Origin: Candidatus Ornithospirochaeta stercorigallinarum
GTDB lineage: Bacteria > Spirochaetota > Spirochaetia > Sphaerochaetales > Sphaerochaetaceae
NCBI GenBank assembly: GCA_018711525.1
Contig: DVIF01000010.1
Coordinates: 1-60,083, forward strand
Direction: 5' to 3'
DNA: 60,083 nt
Below the pieces are notes generated by a model. It was not told where the DNA came from, did no database searches, and saw only the letters and a list, made by a program, of their open reading frames with translations. A program made the translations under genes and the position numbers. Shown piece by piece: positions 15,754-23,261 of this stretch. Each line of letters starts with the position of its first letter. Position 1 is the stretch's first letter.

Positions 15754-16929
15754 ATGGATTATATCTCTCTGGCTAAGGAGAACTTCATGCATACCTATTC
15801 CACCCAGGAATTGTGCATAGACCATGCAGATGGTGTGAGGGTCTATGGAACGGATGGGAAATGCTATCTTGATATGGTTGCTGGTATTGCTGTAAATGCA
15901 CTCGGATACAATAACAAAGCGATAAAGGATAGGGTCGAGGAGGTGATGAATGACGGCTTCTTCCATGTCTCAAACCTCTATTACAACAAATGGGCTCCTC
16001 AGGCTGCATCAAGGCTGAACAGACTGTCGGGAGGAAGCGAGGTATTCTTTGCAAACAGTGGTGCGGAAGCTAATGAAGCGGCCCTCAAAGCAGCCAGGAA
16101 ATATGGATCAAGAACCGGTATAAGCAAGGTGATCTCATTTGAGCACAGCTTCCATGGAAGGACATATGGCGCGATAACGCTCACAGGGCAGGAGAAGTAC
16201 CACAAGGGTTTTTCCCCGATGGTTCCCGATATCGTATATGCCGAGTACAACAACCTCGAGTCGGTTAAGGCCTTGGCGGATGAGAGTGTATGTGCAATCA
16301 TTCTCGAACCTGTCCAGGGGGAGGGAGGCATAATCCCTGCAGAGATTGGTTTCCTTAAAGGGGTTAGGAAGATAGCAGATGAGAGAGACCTCATCCTCAT
16401 ATTCGACTGTGTCCAGTGCGGACTTGGCAGGACGGGAAGGAATTTCGCATTTGAGCATTATGGTGTGAAACCTGACATCATGACCCTTGCAAAGGCAATC
16501 GGATGCGGACTTCCTCTTTCTGCCACAGTCGCATTTGAAAAGGCGGAAGGGATATTCTCTCCCGGCGACCATGCATCCACATTCGGAGGAAACGCACTCT
16601 CGACAGCCCTCTCCCTCGTTCTTTTCGATGCACTTGAAGGCGGACTTTCATCAGAGGTGGAGAAGAAAGGGGAGTATTTTAAAAAAGGGCTTGAGGAAAT
16701 CAAAAGAAAACATCCGGATAAATGTTCTGCTGCAAGGGGGCTCGGGCTCATGCTCGGCCTCGATTTGAAGGTGAAACCTGCGGATGTCATCGCAAGATGC
16801 AGGGAGAGGGGGCTCCTTGTATGCTCTGCGGGATACACTGTCCTCAGATTCGTACCTCCCCTTGTGATAGATTATACTGATATCGATGAAGCACTTGCTA
16901 TCGTTGATGGAGTTCTTTCTGAAATATGA
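15754..16929 (+). CDS. argD: Acetylornithine aminotransferase
   Basis: A 391-residue class III pyridoxal-phosphate aminotransferase converting acetylglutamate semialdehyde to acetylornithine. NSGAEANEAALKAARK near residue 91 and the HGRTYGA loop near 133 are family hallmarks, and the PLP lysine is in MTLAKAIGCGLP near residue 240. Acceptance of ornithine or diaminopimelate pathway substrates is possible, as in other ArgD proteins. It is the last gene of the operon; GAGGAGGG precedes the ATG and a strong terminator follows. argF, argG and argH must be elsewhere. Confidence 0.94.
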   Translation: MDYISLAKENFMHTYSTQELCIDHADGVRVYGTDGKCYLDMVAGIAVNALGYNNKAIKDRVEEVMNDGFFHVSNLYYNKWAPQAASRLNRLSGGSEVFFANSGAEANEAALKAARKYGSRTGISKVISFEHSFHGRTYGAITLTGQEKYHKGFSPMVPDIVYAEYNNLESVKALADESVCAIILEPVQGEGGIIPAEIGFLKGVRKIADERDLILIFDCVQCGLGRTGRNFAFEHYGVKPDIMTLAKAIGCGLPLSATVAFEKAEGIFSPGDHASTFGGNALSTALSLVLFDALEGGLSSEVEKKGEYFKKGLEEIKRKHPDKCSAARGLGLMLGLDLKVKPADVIARCRERGLLVCSAGYTVLRFVPPLVIDYTDIDEALAIVDGVLSEI

Positions 16930-16934
16930 TTTCC

Positions 16935-16964
16935 CATCCTCCTAGAAGTGGAGGATGTTTTTTT
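16935..16964 (+). terminator. Intrinsic terminator of argCJBD
   Basis: An 8-bp perfect stem CATCCTCC/GGAGGATG (16935-16942 and 16950-16957) with a 7-nt loop is followed by seven Ts. Confidence 0.93.
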
Positions 16965-17037
16965 AATTAATCTGATTTTAACATGGAGGAGATAATAAAT
17001 AAAACTTTTCTCATCATAATACCTCTATGGAGGAATT

Positions 17038-18621
17038 ATGAGAAAATTCGTTGCTCTTTTTTTAACTGTGTTTTTTTCCCTCTTTTCTTTTGCTTCCGCA
17101 TCAGACCTGTCACTTACGTTCCTTGACCGCTACGAAAGCGGTATGTTCAATACCGATGGCGGGGTAATGGAGATTGTTGATTATTCTCCATATTCAGGAA
17201 AGGCTTATGCCGTTAACGGGCAGAGCGGACTGTTAGCGATTATCGGATATGATGAAAACGGCTTATACGGAGAAGATTTTGATGTGAAGGCTGTCATAGA
17301 AGAAGCCGATGCTTCTTTCTCCTATGGGGATATGACAAGCGTCTCCGTCTCATCTGACGGATCTCTTCTGGCTGTTGCCTTGCAGGCTGAAGGGTATGAT
17401 GAGAACGGAAGGATTGCTCTTTTCAGCATTGCAAAGGATGGTAGCATCACTTTAAGAAGCATATATGAGGCGGGTGTTCAGCCTGATATGGTTGTCTTCG
17501 GCGGGTATCTTATCCTCAGTGCTAATGAAGGAGAGCCCAGAGAAGGCTATGATGCAGCAGATCCGAAGGGAAGCATCACGGTTGTGGATCTCTCTTCATC
17601 AAGTGTCGAGAATCTTTATTTCGATGATTTTGACGGAAAGAGGGATGAGCTTGTAGAGAAAGGAATAGTAATCAAGAAGGGAGCACTGCCTTCTGTCGAT
17701 TTCGAACCTGAGTATATTGCAGTAAGCGGAAACCTTGCGTTCGTCACTCTTCAGGAGGCGAACGCGGTTGCGACTGTGGATTTGAAAAACAGAAGGATTG
17801 TCGATATAAGCTCCTTGGGATTTGAGGATTATTCAAAGACTGCTATCGACATCGATAAGAAAGACGATACATATGCTCCAGAGACATATGATGGTCTATA
17901 TGGAATCAGGATGGCTGATGGCATTGCAGCATTCTCCATCGATGGAAGGACTTATATCGCAACGGCAAATGAAGGGGATAGCCGTGAATGGGATGATTAC
18001 CTAAATGAAGTCGAAGCCGATTTCGGAGATGGGAATCTCTCTCCTTCCTCTAGAAGCTATGATGTGGAAGGAAAAGTGGTATTCTTCGATTCCTCTGATT
18101 ACGATGGGCTTGATTCAGAATACGACTATCTTTTCGGGGGAAGGAGTATGACAATATATTCAGTTGAGGATGGAGAGCTTGTCTTTGCTTCTGCAGACGA
18201 TGCAGAGAGCATCACATATTCCATTCTTCCTGAGTATTACAACTCCTCGAATGATAATGCCACAATCGATGACCGCTCTGGAAAGAAAGGTCCTGAGCCT
18301 GAGAGCATCACAGTAGGAGAAGTGAATGGAAGATACTATGCATTCCTTGCTCTGGAGCGCACAGGCGGTGTTATGGTCTACGATGTTACAGACCCATATG
18401 ATGCAGAGTTCGTGACCTATGTGAACACAAGGGATTTCACATCCATAGTTCCAGGCTCTGAGGAGTATGAGGATGGAGAGCTTGACAAATGGGTGACAGG
18501 GGGAGATGTCGCGCCGGAGGGTCTTTGCTTCATTTCTGAGGAAGAAAGCCCGATAGATGCACCTGTCCTTCTTGTCGCCAATGAGGTTTCGGGAACAGTA
18601 GCAGCCTACTTGGTAGACTGA
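17038..18621 (+). CDS. Secreted choice-of-anchor-I type beta-propeller protein
   Basis: A 527-residue exported protein. A signal peptide (residues 1-21, ending ASA-S) precedes repeated beta-strand blades with motifs typical of the choice-of-anchor I family: PDMVVF near residue 150, ANEGEPR, PEYIAV, IATANEGDSREW near residue 300 and the late GDVAPEGL segment. Acidic loops rich in D, E and S suggest calcium binding. There is no anchor domain at the C-terminus, so it is probably periplasmic or secreted. The family is loosely tied to phosphoesterases and cell-surface functions; the substrate is unknown. GGAGG precedes the ATG. It is a single-gene unit with its own terminator. Confidence 0.8.
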   Translation: MRKFVALFLTVFFSLFSFASASDLSLTFLDRYESGMFNTDGGVMEIVDYSPYSGKAYAVNGQSGLLAIIGYDENGLYGEDFDVKAVIEEADASFSYGDMTSVSVSSDGSLLAVALQAEGYDENGRIALFSIAKDGSITLRSIYEAGVQPDMVVFGGYLILSANEGEPREGYDAADPKGSITVVDLSSSSVENLYFDDFDGKRDELVEKGIVIKKGALPSVDFEPEYIAVSGNLAFVTLQEANAVATVDLKNRRIVDISSLGFEDYSKTAIDIDKKDDTYAPETYDGLYGIRMADGIAAFSIDGRTYIATANEGDSREWDDYLNEVEADFGDGNLSPSSRSYDVEGKVVFFDSSDYDGLDSEYDYLFGGRSMTIYSVEDGELVFASADDAESITYSILPEYYNSSNDNATIDDRSGKKGPEPESITVGEVNGRYYAFLALERTGGVMVYDVTDPYDAEFVTYVNTRDFTSIVPGSEEYEDGELDKWVTGGDVAPEGLCFISEEESPIDAPVLLVANEVSGTVAAYLVD

Positions 18622-18646
18622 TGAAATAGAGTTATTCATTCTGCCT

Positions 18647-18678
18647 GCACCTATGGCTTATGTCGTAGGTGCTTTTTT
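18647..18678 (+). terminator. Intrinsic terminator of the beta-propeller gene
   Basis: A 7-bp stem GCACCTA/TAGGTGC (18647-18653 and 18666-18672) is followed by six Ts. Confidence 0.9.
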
Positions 18679-18691
18679 GTTTTTCCCTCTA

Positions 18692-18756
18692 TTGACACTT
18701 TTCCCATTATTCATATTTTCTATTTGTGATTAGGGAAAATCTGTATTTGTCAAATA
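18692..18756 (+). promoter_or_regulatory. Promoter and candidate operator of amino-acid transporter genes
   Basis: TTGACA (18692-18697), a 16-bp spacer and TATTTT (18714-18719) predict a start near 18726. Downstream, the 13-bp inverted repeat TATTTGTCAAATA (18744-18756) lies in the leader and would suit a repressor. Which regulator binds is unknown. Confidence 0.6.
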
Positions 18757-18796
18757 TGGATTGAATATCTATAATTATCTGGCTTGGAGATATATT

Positions 18797-19471
18797 TTGG
18801 ACAGCAGAATAATAGATATCTTGATATCGTCATTTCCTCAGATCCTGATTCCAGGGCTGACAATGACAATACCTTTGACGATAATATCCTTCTTCTTCGC
18901 ACTTGTCATTGCTGTGATTACCGCAACAATCCAGTATGCAAAGGTGAGGATCCTCAAGGATATCGTGCGCTTCTATATCTGGATAACCCGTGGAACCCCT
19001 GTCCTGGTCCAGCTTTACGTAGTGTTCTATGGACTGCCGAGTGTAGGGCTTACGCTGGATTCTTTTCTTGCTGCCGTAATCGTGTTTTCCTTCAATGAGG
19101 GCGCTTATGCCTCCGAGACGATCAGAGCTGCGTTGGAGGCGATTCCCGTAGGACAGAGGGAGGCGGGCATGTCCCTCGGCCTGAGCTTTTATCAGGTGAT
19201 GAGGTACATCATCTATCCGGAGGCGATGAGGATTGCATTCCCCTCCCTTTTCAATGCCCTTATAGGAATGGTGAAGGACACAAGTCTTGCAGCGAACATC
19301 ACTGTCCTTGAGATGTTCATGGCGACACAGCGCATAGTCGCCCGTACTTATGAGCCTCTGCTGCTCTATCTGGAAGTTGCATTCATATATCTGATGTTCT
19401 GCACTGTCCTTACAAAGCTTCAGAGCTATGGAGAGAAGAGATTGAATAAATACGGCTATTCTAAAGCCTAG
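18797..19471 (+). CDS. Amino-acid ABC transporter permease (His/Glu/Gln/Arg type)
   Basis: A 224-residue HisM/GlnP-type permease with about five membrane helices. The EAA loop EAIPVGQREAGMSLGLSFYQ near residues 112-131 is the docking site for the ATPase. I favour the TTG at 18797 as start because GGAG lies seven bases upstream and the family begins close to this point; an earlier in-frame TTG at 18761 is possible. It is followed nine bases later by the binding protein. The ATPase subunit is not encoded here, so it must come from another locus. Confidence 0.85.
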   Translation: MDSRIIDILISSFPQILIPGLTMTIPLTIISFFFALVIAVITATIQYAKVRILKDIVRFYIWITRGTPVLVQLYVVFYGLPSVGLTLDSFLAAVIVFSFNEGAYASETIRAALEAIPVGQREAGMSLGLSFYQVMRYIIYPEAMRIAFPSLFNALIGMVKDTSLAANITVLEMFMATQRIVARTYEPLLLYLEVAFIYLMFCTVLTKLQSYGEKRLNKYGYSKA

Positions 19472-19480
19472 GAGAAAAGA

Positions 19481-20278
19481 ATGAAGAAAGTATTCAAAAC
19501 AGCCATATTGGCGTTAATAGTATTATTGGCATTCTCATCATGCAGAAAAAGTGATGAATCATCAAAAGGGAATGAGAATCTTTTAACTACTGTAGAAGAA
19601 AGGGGAAAACTATATATCGGAACGGAAGGTACATGGGCTCCTTGGACATATCATGATGAGAGCAATGCCCTTGTCGGCTTTGATGTGGAGGTTGCGACGA
19701 GGATTGCTGAAATCATGGGGCTGGAGCCTGTCTTCTACGAGAGTGAATGGGACGGCCTGTTCGCCGGTCTCAATTCCGGACGTTATGATATCGTGGCAAA
19801 TGGTGTTGAAGTCACCGAAGAGAGGGCCCAGGCATATGATTTCTCAGAGCCGTATGCATATATAAATACTGTAATCATCGTACGTGATGATAATGATGAT
19901 ATCAAAAGCTTTGAAGATCTTGAAGGAAAGACCACTGCAAACACTCTTGCCTCGACTTATTCACTCCTTGCAGAAAGCTATGGGGCAAAGGCGACAGGAG
20001 TCGACTCCCTTGCAGATACCATCCTCCTTGTAGAACAGGGAAGGGTTGATGCGACTCTCAATGCGGATGTCTCCTTCTTCGATTACATGAAGGTGCACAC
20101 AGATGCCCCACTCAAGATCGTAGCGGAGACAGATACCCCTTCAAAGGTATCGATTCCTGTGAGGAAGGGAGAGCCCGAATTCCTTGAAGCTATAGACGAT
20201 GCGATTGTCCAGCTCAGGGAGAGTGGAGAACTCAAGGAAATCTCCATCAAGTACTTCGGTTCTGATGTAACAGAGTAA
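19481..20278 (+). CDS. Amino-acid ABC transporter substrate-binding lipoprotein
   Basis: A 265-residue family 3 solute-binding protein. A lipoprotein signal ends in LLAFSSC with Cys21 as the lipidated residue. The ligand site elements are visible: GTEGTWAPWTY near residue 47, DVEVATRIAE near 69, and DGLFAGLNSGRYDIVANGV near 90-108; these resemble cystine/polar amino-acid binders (FliY/TcyA-like), so cystine or a related amino acid is a reasonable guess. It is co-transcribed with the upstream permease. GGAGAAAAG precedes the ATG. Confidence 0.87.
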   Translation: MKKVFKTAILALIVLLAFSSCRKSDESSKGNENLLTTVEERGKLYIGTEGTWAPWTYHDESNALVGFDVEVATRIAEIMGLEPVFYESEWDGLFAGLNSGRYDIVANGVEVTEERAQAYDFSEPYAYINTVIIVRDDNDDIKSFEDLEGKTTANTLASTYSLLAESYGAKATGVDSLADTILLVEQGRVDATLNADVSFFDYMKVHTDAPLKIVAETDTPSKVSIPVRKGEPEFLEAIDDAIVQLRESGELKEISIKYFGSDVTE

Positions 20279-20282
20279 AATC

Positions 20283-20321
20283 AAAAAAAGAGAACAGGGA
20301 AGGCGAAGAGCTTTCCCTGTT
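20283..20321. terminator. Hairpin between convergent genes, best as minus-strand terminator
   Basis: An AACAGGGAA(G)G arm (20293-20303) pairs with CTTTCCCTGTT (20311-20321). The A-run at 20283-20289 gives a U-tract only in the minus direction, so it best serves the lipoprotein gene at 20328-20825; it may also stop plus-strand transcripts inefficiently. Confidence 0.75.
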
Positions 20322-20327
20322 GCTATC

Positions 20328-20825
20328 TTATATCGTAATAGTTAATGCCCTGCTTTCGAGGATGCGGATTAAGATGCATTGTTTGGTTTCTTCAGAGTTA
20401 CCAGATGATACTAAACATTCCAATACATCCCTGTTCCCGTCTTTGAATCGATATTTAATGGTATACAAAGGGTTTGTAGAATCTGGATAGGATATGATGA
20501 ACCATCCATCTTCAGTCTCTGTGCGGTTGGATTCCATTATTACGCCAGTTGTTGGTTCATTCTCAGTGGTTGGTAGGTTCCATCGTATCCATGACCCAGG
20601 CATTGTATATTGGATATCAATGATAACACCTGTTTCTTCTATCATAGGTGGGTCTGTATTTGTTTCGTCTAACGTTAAAGTATACATCTCCCATTGCCCT
20701 CTGAGGTCAGAAGCATCTAAAACATCATCCGGGAGGGGTGAGTCCGGCTTGCAGGATGTGAAGACTGCAAGAAGTGCTAATGCTGCTAAAAATAAAGACA
20801 GTGCAGCTTTTGTTTTCCTTTTCAT
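20328..20825 (-). CDS. Small lipoprotein of unknown function
   Basis: A 165-residue protein with a strong lipoprotein signal peptide; the lipobox is VFTSC with Cys25. The mature part begins with a proline/aspartate-rich linker, then a compact, tryptophan-containing beta-rich domain (DLRGQWEMYTLTLDE, GSWIRWNLP, GWFIISYP, KYRFKDGN). This resembles the lipocalin-like domains of many surface lipoproteins, though I cannot assign a family. AAGGAG precedes the ATG. It is monocistronic, with the terminator described at 20283-20321. Confidence 0.75.
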   Translation of the reverse strand: MKRKTKAALSLFLAALALLAVFTSCKPDSPLPDDVLDASDLRGQWEMYTLTLDETNTDPPMIEETGVIIDIQYTMPGSWIRWNLPTTENEPTTGVIMESNRTETEDGWFIISYPDSTNPLYTIKYRFKDGNRDVLECLVSSGNSEETKQCILIRILESRALTITI

Positions 20826-20969
20826 GTTTTTCTCCTTTTTTGTTGAACATGTAGTACTCGAATGACAAGGAGCCAGCCCTTGCCAGTGTATGGATGTTTG
20901 CCTTTTATCCCTCCTCCATACAGAAGTATTTTCCTAAATTATATTTTAAATCTTCCCGATTACAAAGAA

Positions 20970-20989
20970 TTATCCACATTTGTGTGGAT
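20970..20989. repeat. Inverted repeat containing a DnaA-box-like TTATCCACA
   Basis: TTATCCACA (20970-20978) is the textbook DnaA box, and ATCCACA pairs with TGTGGAT (20983-20989) across a TTTG loop. A single isolated pair between two monocistronic genes is not an origin; it might titrate DnaA or simply be a chance hairpin. The rest of the gap 20826-21028 shows nothing else. Confidence 0.4.
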
Positions 20990-21023
20990 GGAGTGAATAT
21001 GGCGTCTTTACGATGAAAGGATG

Positions 21024-21051
21024 AAAAAGAGAAAGCCTCTCAGGCTTTCTC
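21024..21051 (-). terminator. Intrinsic terminator overlapping the esterase stop codon
   Basis: On the minus strand, GAGAAAGCC/GGCTTTCTC (9-bp perfect stem, 21043-21051 with 21029-21037) is followed by five Us. The loop bases 21038-21042 contain the TGA stop (21040-21042), so the last codons of the gene form one arm of the stem. Confidence 0.88.
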
Positions 21052-22089
21052 GTCCTTCTCGTCAAGAATCGAATGATGGTTTGCCTTTGCTTCTCTTTTT
21101 AAAACGCTCTCGGAGATGAACTGTACATTCTTAAGGTTCCTGCCGGATACGAACTGCCTTATAGCACATTCACCCTCAAGACGGCCGGATGCATGACGGT
21201 ACATCATGAAGCCATGGAACGCCCCCGGTGCGGTGAAGGCTTTCACCGGTGTTTCCGCTTTTTCCAATTCCATTGCATAAAGGCATCCGTCATCCATTAA
21301 AGGGTCATACTCTGCTGTGATTATCAGGGCAGGGGCAAGACGTGTCTTGTCCGGGGCGAGCAGAGGAGAGAATGCGGAGGAAAGTATGTCTTTCGGCTCT
21401 CTTGCATAAGAGTCTATGTAGAAGCTCAGTCTCTTTGCATTGAGCATCGGGGTATTCTCATGCTCCTCGAGTGAAAGTGTCCTTAGTCTGCCGTCGGTGA
21501 TAGGGTATATGAGTATCTGGCCTGCCAGGCTCGGACCTTTCCTGTCTCTGGCGAGCAGGGCTACGACAGAGGCCAGGTTCCCTCCCGCGCTGTCTCCTGC
21601 AACGAATATCCTGTCTGGGTCTATCTTCCAGTACTTCGTACCCTCTGCAGCCCAGAGAAGGGCGTCATAGCAGTCTTCGACAGGGGTTGGAAACTTGTAT
21701 TTGGGGGAAAGCCGGTAGTCTATGCTTAGTATGCATGCCCCTGTAACATCTGCAAGATGGGAAAGATACGACTCATAGAATTCCATGTTCCCGAAGGTCC
21801 ATCCTCCTCCATGGTAGTAGACGATGAGTGGGGAGAGCCCCATTGCCGTCAGATGCGGGTTTGAGAAATAGTATCCTGTTACTACTCCAGATGTCACTGG
21901 GATTATGAATGAACTCGTCAATATCTTCTTTGAGGGTGGAACGAGCACTTTCCTGTGCTTCTTCTCCAGACTCATGTTGTTTACCTGATCTACCATTTCA
22001 TCCGAAGGACGGTCCTCGTTGCGGATGAAGATATCGGTCGTCGACTCGATGATCTTACGCATCCTTCTGGATAGTTTATATTCTGTCAT
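21040..22089 (-). CDS. Alpha/beta-hydrolase esterase (hormone-sensitive lipase family)
   Basis: A 349-residue carboxylesterase/lipase-like enzyme. The oxyanion-hole motif HGGG is at residues 93-96, the nucleophile elbow GDSAGG at 165-170 (Ser167), the acid in AEYDPLMDD near 265 and the histidine in FHGF near 295. This is the bacterial family IV (HSL) signature. No signal peptide is seen, so it is cytoplasmic, and the natural ester is unknown. The start codon lies six bases downstream of a TAAAAT -10 with no ribosome site, a leaderless arrangement. It is monocistronic; the terminator is embedded in its 3' end. Confidence 0.88.
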   Translation of the reverse strand: MTEYKLSRRMRKIIESTTDIFIRNEDRPSDEMVDQVNNMSLEKKHRKVLVPPSKKILTSSFIIPVTSGVVTGYYFSNPHLTAMGLSPLIVYYHGGGWTFGNMEFYESYLSHLADVTGACILSIDYRLSPKYKFPTPVEDCYDALLWAAEGTKYWKIDPDRIFVAGDSAGGNLASVVALLARDRKGPSLAGQILIYPITDGRLRTLSLEEHENTPMLNAKRLSFYIDSYAREPKDILSSAFSPLLAPDKTRLAPALIITAEYDPLMDDGCLYAMELEKAETPVKAFTAPGAFHGFMMYRHASGRLEGECAIRQFVSGRNLKNVQFISESVLKREAKANHHSILDEKDEKA

Positions 22090-22095
22090 AATTAG

Positions 22096-22125
22096 ATTTT
22101 AGATAAAGTTTGTCTATAAATGCAA
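22096..22125 (-). promoter_or_regulatory. Promoter of esterase gene, leaderless type
   Basis: Minus strand: TTGCAT (22120-22125), 18-bp spacer, TAAAAT (22096-22101), six bases, then ATG (22087-22089). The transcript start falls at the ATG. Confidence 0.65.
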
Positions 22126-22303
22126 TAAAAAGAGATGAAGATGGAGGATAATGCCTCTTTTTCCATCTGGAAAGGTGATTTTACTGTGTTGATATGCATT
22201 GTTTTACTGGTGGATCGGGCAACTTCTGACAGAACTTTAAACGTGCTGTATATGATTTTCAAAAAAATTTTTGAATAATTTTGTAAATTTCGTGTAAAAA
22301 AAT

Positions 22304-22332
22304 TTGCATTCCTTTTTTATTCGTGCGATAAT
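22304..22332 (+). promoter_or_regulatory. Strong sigma-70 promoter of small RNA candidate
   Basis: TTGCAT (22304-22309), an exact 17-bp spacer and GATAAT (22327-22332) give an expected start at about 22338. An A/T-rich palindrome lies upstream. Confidence 0.7.
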
Positions 22333-22337
22333 CTAGA

Positions 22338-22434
22338 TGTTCAGATGTTGTACTGATTGTTCTTGCATACAGCTATGGATACCCGTTTTATTTCGGGACA
22401 AGGAGGTTGCCGCTGGGTTTTCAGCGGTTTTTTT
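22338..22434 (+). ncRNA. Putative ~97-nt small RNA, family unrecognised
   Basis: A transcript from the 22304-22332 promoter would end in a clean terminator (CCGCTG/CAGCGG, loop GGTTTT, seven Ts, 22410-22434). Inside are a CCCG-N8-CGGG hairpin (22382-22397), a CATA/TATG mini-stem and a flanking CTTG/CAAG pair that could close the CCCG hairpin domain. An AAGGAGG motif (22400-22406) is not followed by a usable start codon. I could not match it to SRP RNA, 6S RNA, tmRNA or the common riboswitch classes. It could instead be an attenuating leader of the lipoprotein gene 56 bases further on. Confidence 0.5.
22410..22434 (+). terminator. Intrinsic terminator of the small RNA candidate
   Basis: A 6-bp perfect GC-rich stem (22410-22415 with 22422-22427) is followed by seven Ts. 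Confidence 0.85.
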
Positions 22435-22478
22435 ATGAATTTTCACTTCAAAGTGTAACTTTGATGTCAATTTTCTGT

Positions 22479-22484
22479 TAAATT
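22479..22484 (+). promoter_or_regulatory. Weak -10 element 6 nt before a start codon
   Basis: TAAATT (22479-22484), six bases, then ATG at 22491, with no ribosome site. The -35 is poor. It fits the leaderless pattern but is the weakest member. Confidence 0.35.
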
Positions 22485-22490
22485 GTAGCA

Positions 22491-23261
22491 ATGAGAAAAA
22501 TTCTGACCTTTTTATTGATGCTTGCATTTCTTATCTCCTGTTCCACTACGCAAGAGGCCATTGTGGAAGAAGATGTGGTTGACAGGGGTGATGAAGTCGT
22601 TAATTTCAGCATCAGGGAAGAGGTTGGAGATTCTTACAGCGGGCTTGAAGAGCCTGAGGCGGAAGCGATTCAGCCTGTAGTTGTTGAAGAGGCTGTGCCT
22701 GTTGAGAGCGTTGTTGAAGAGGAAGTGGAGACCCCTGCTCCTATACAGCAGGAGACGGAGGAAGAGAGAAAGGATATAAGTCCGCTTTCCATTGTCGAGG
22801 AGATAAGCGGAAGGATATTGGAGCCTGAGAAGGTTGAGGCAATAGAGGAAGAGGTATCTCCTCCTGACACTGAGACTGCTGTTGAAGAAGAGACGACTGA
22901 AGAGGCGGAAGAAGATACATCACTGCCTTCTCCTGTGATTGTGGAAAATGATGTGATTGAAGAGATTCCTCCTCAGCCTGCAGTCCCCAGGTCGGTTCTT
23001 GATAATGAGCTCAATGATGAAATCCTTTATGTGATGATAGAACTTATCGTAATTGTGTTCCTCTTCACAATCTCCAGTGTGATAAGAAACAAGAGCAGAC
23101 ATCCTCTTCCTGTGTTCGTCTCCCTGCTTCTTGCTCTTCTTTTCACTGCAATCCCCGTCATCTCCAGTATGGTATTCTCAGGGTGGAGCAATCTGCTGCT
23201 GATCTATCTTGTGATACTGCTCTCGTTCGGCATATTCCGTTCCAAGGATAAGAGATTCTAA
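22491..23261 (+). CDS. Lipoprotein with acidic low-complexity linker and three C-terminal membrane segments
   Basis: A 256-residue protein I do not recognise. The signal peptide ends in FLISC, with Cys17 as probable lipidation site. Residues 20-165 are a low-complexity run dominated by E, V, P and T with no likely fold. Then come three hydrophobic segments at about residues 177-197, 206-228 and 233-248 and a basic tail. A lipidated N-terminus joined to C-terminal membrane helices through an acidic spacer is unusual; the N-terminal segment could instead be an uncleaved anchor. The gene meets the ROK regulator gene end-to-end with a four-base overlap. Confidence 0.65.
   Translation: MRKILTFLLMLAFLISCSTTQEAIVEEDVVDRGDEVVNFSIREEVGDSYSGLEEPEAEAIQPVVVEEAVPVESVVEEEVETPAPIQQETEEERKDISPLSIVEEISGRILEPEKVEAIEEEVSPPDTETAVEEETTEEAEEDTSLPSPVIVENDVIEEIPPQPAVPRSVLDNELNDEILYVMIELIVIVFLFTISSVIRNKSRHPLPVFVSLLLALLFTAIPVISSMVFSGWSNLLLIYLVILLSFGIFRSKDKRF

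Larger units (their letters stand above)
22090..22490. other. 401-bp gap holding two promoters and a small RNA candidate
   Basis: No protein gene is seen. It contains the esterase promoter, the 18-bp palindrome TTCAAAAAAATTTTTGAA (22257-22274), the small RNA at 22338-22434 with promoter and terminator, and a possible -10 for the following lipoprotein gene. Confidence 0.6.

Noticed and set aside
20970-20989. DnaA-box-like inverted repeat as a replication origin
   Set aside because: There is only one consensus box, no DnaA or DnaN gene nearby and no AT-rich unwinding cluster beside it.
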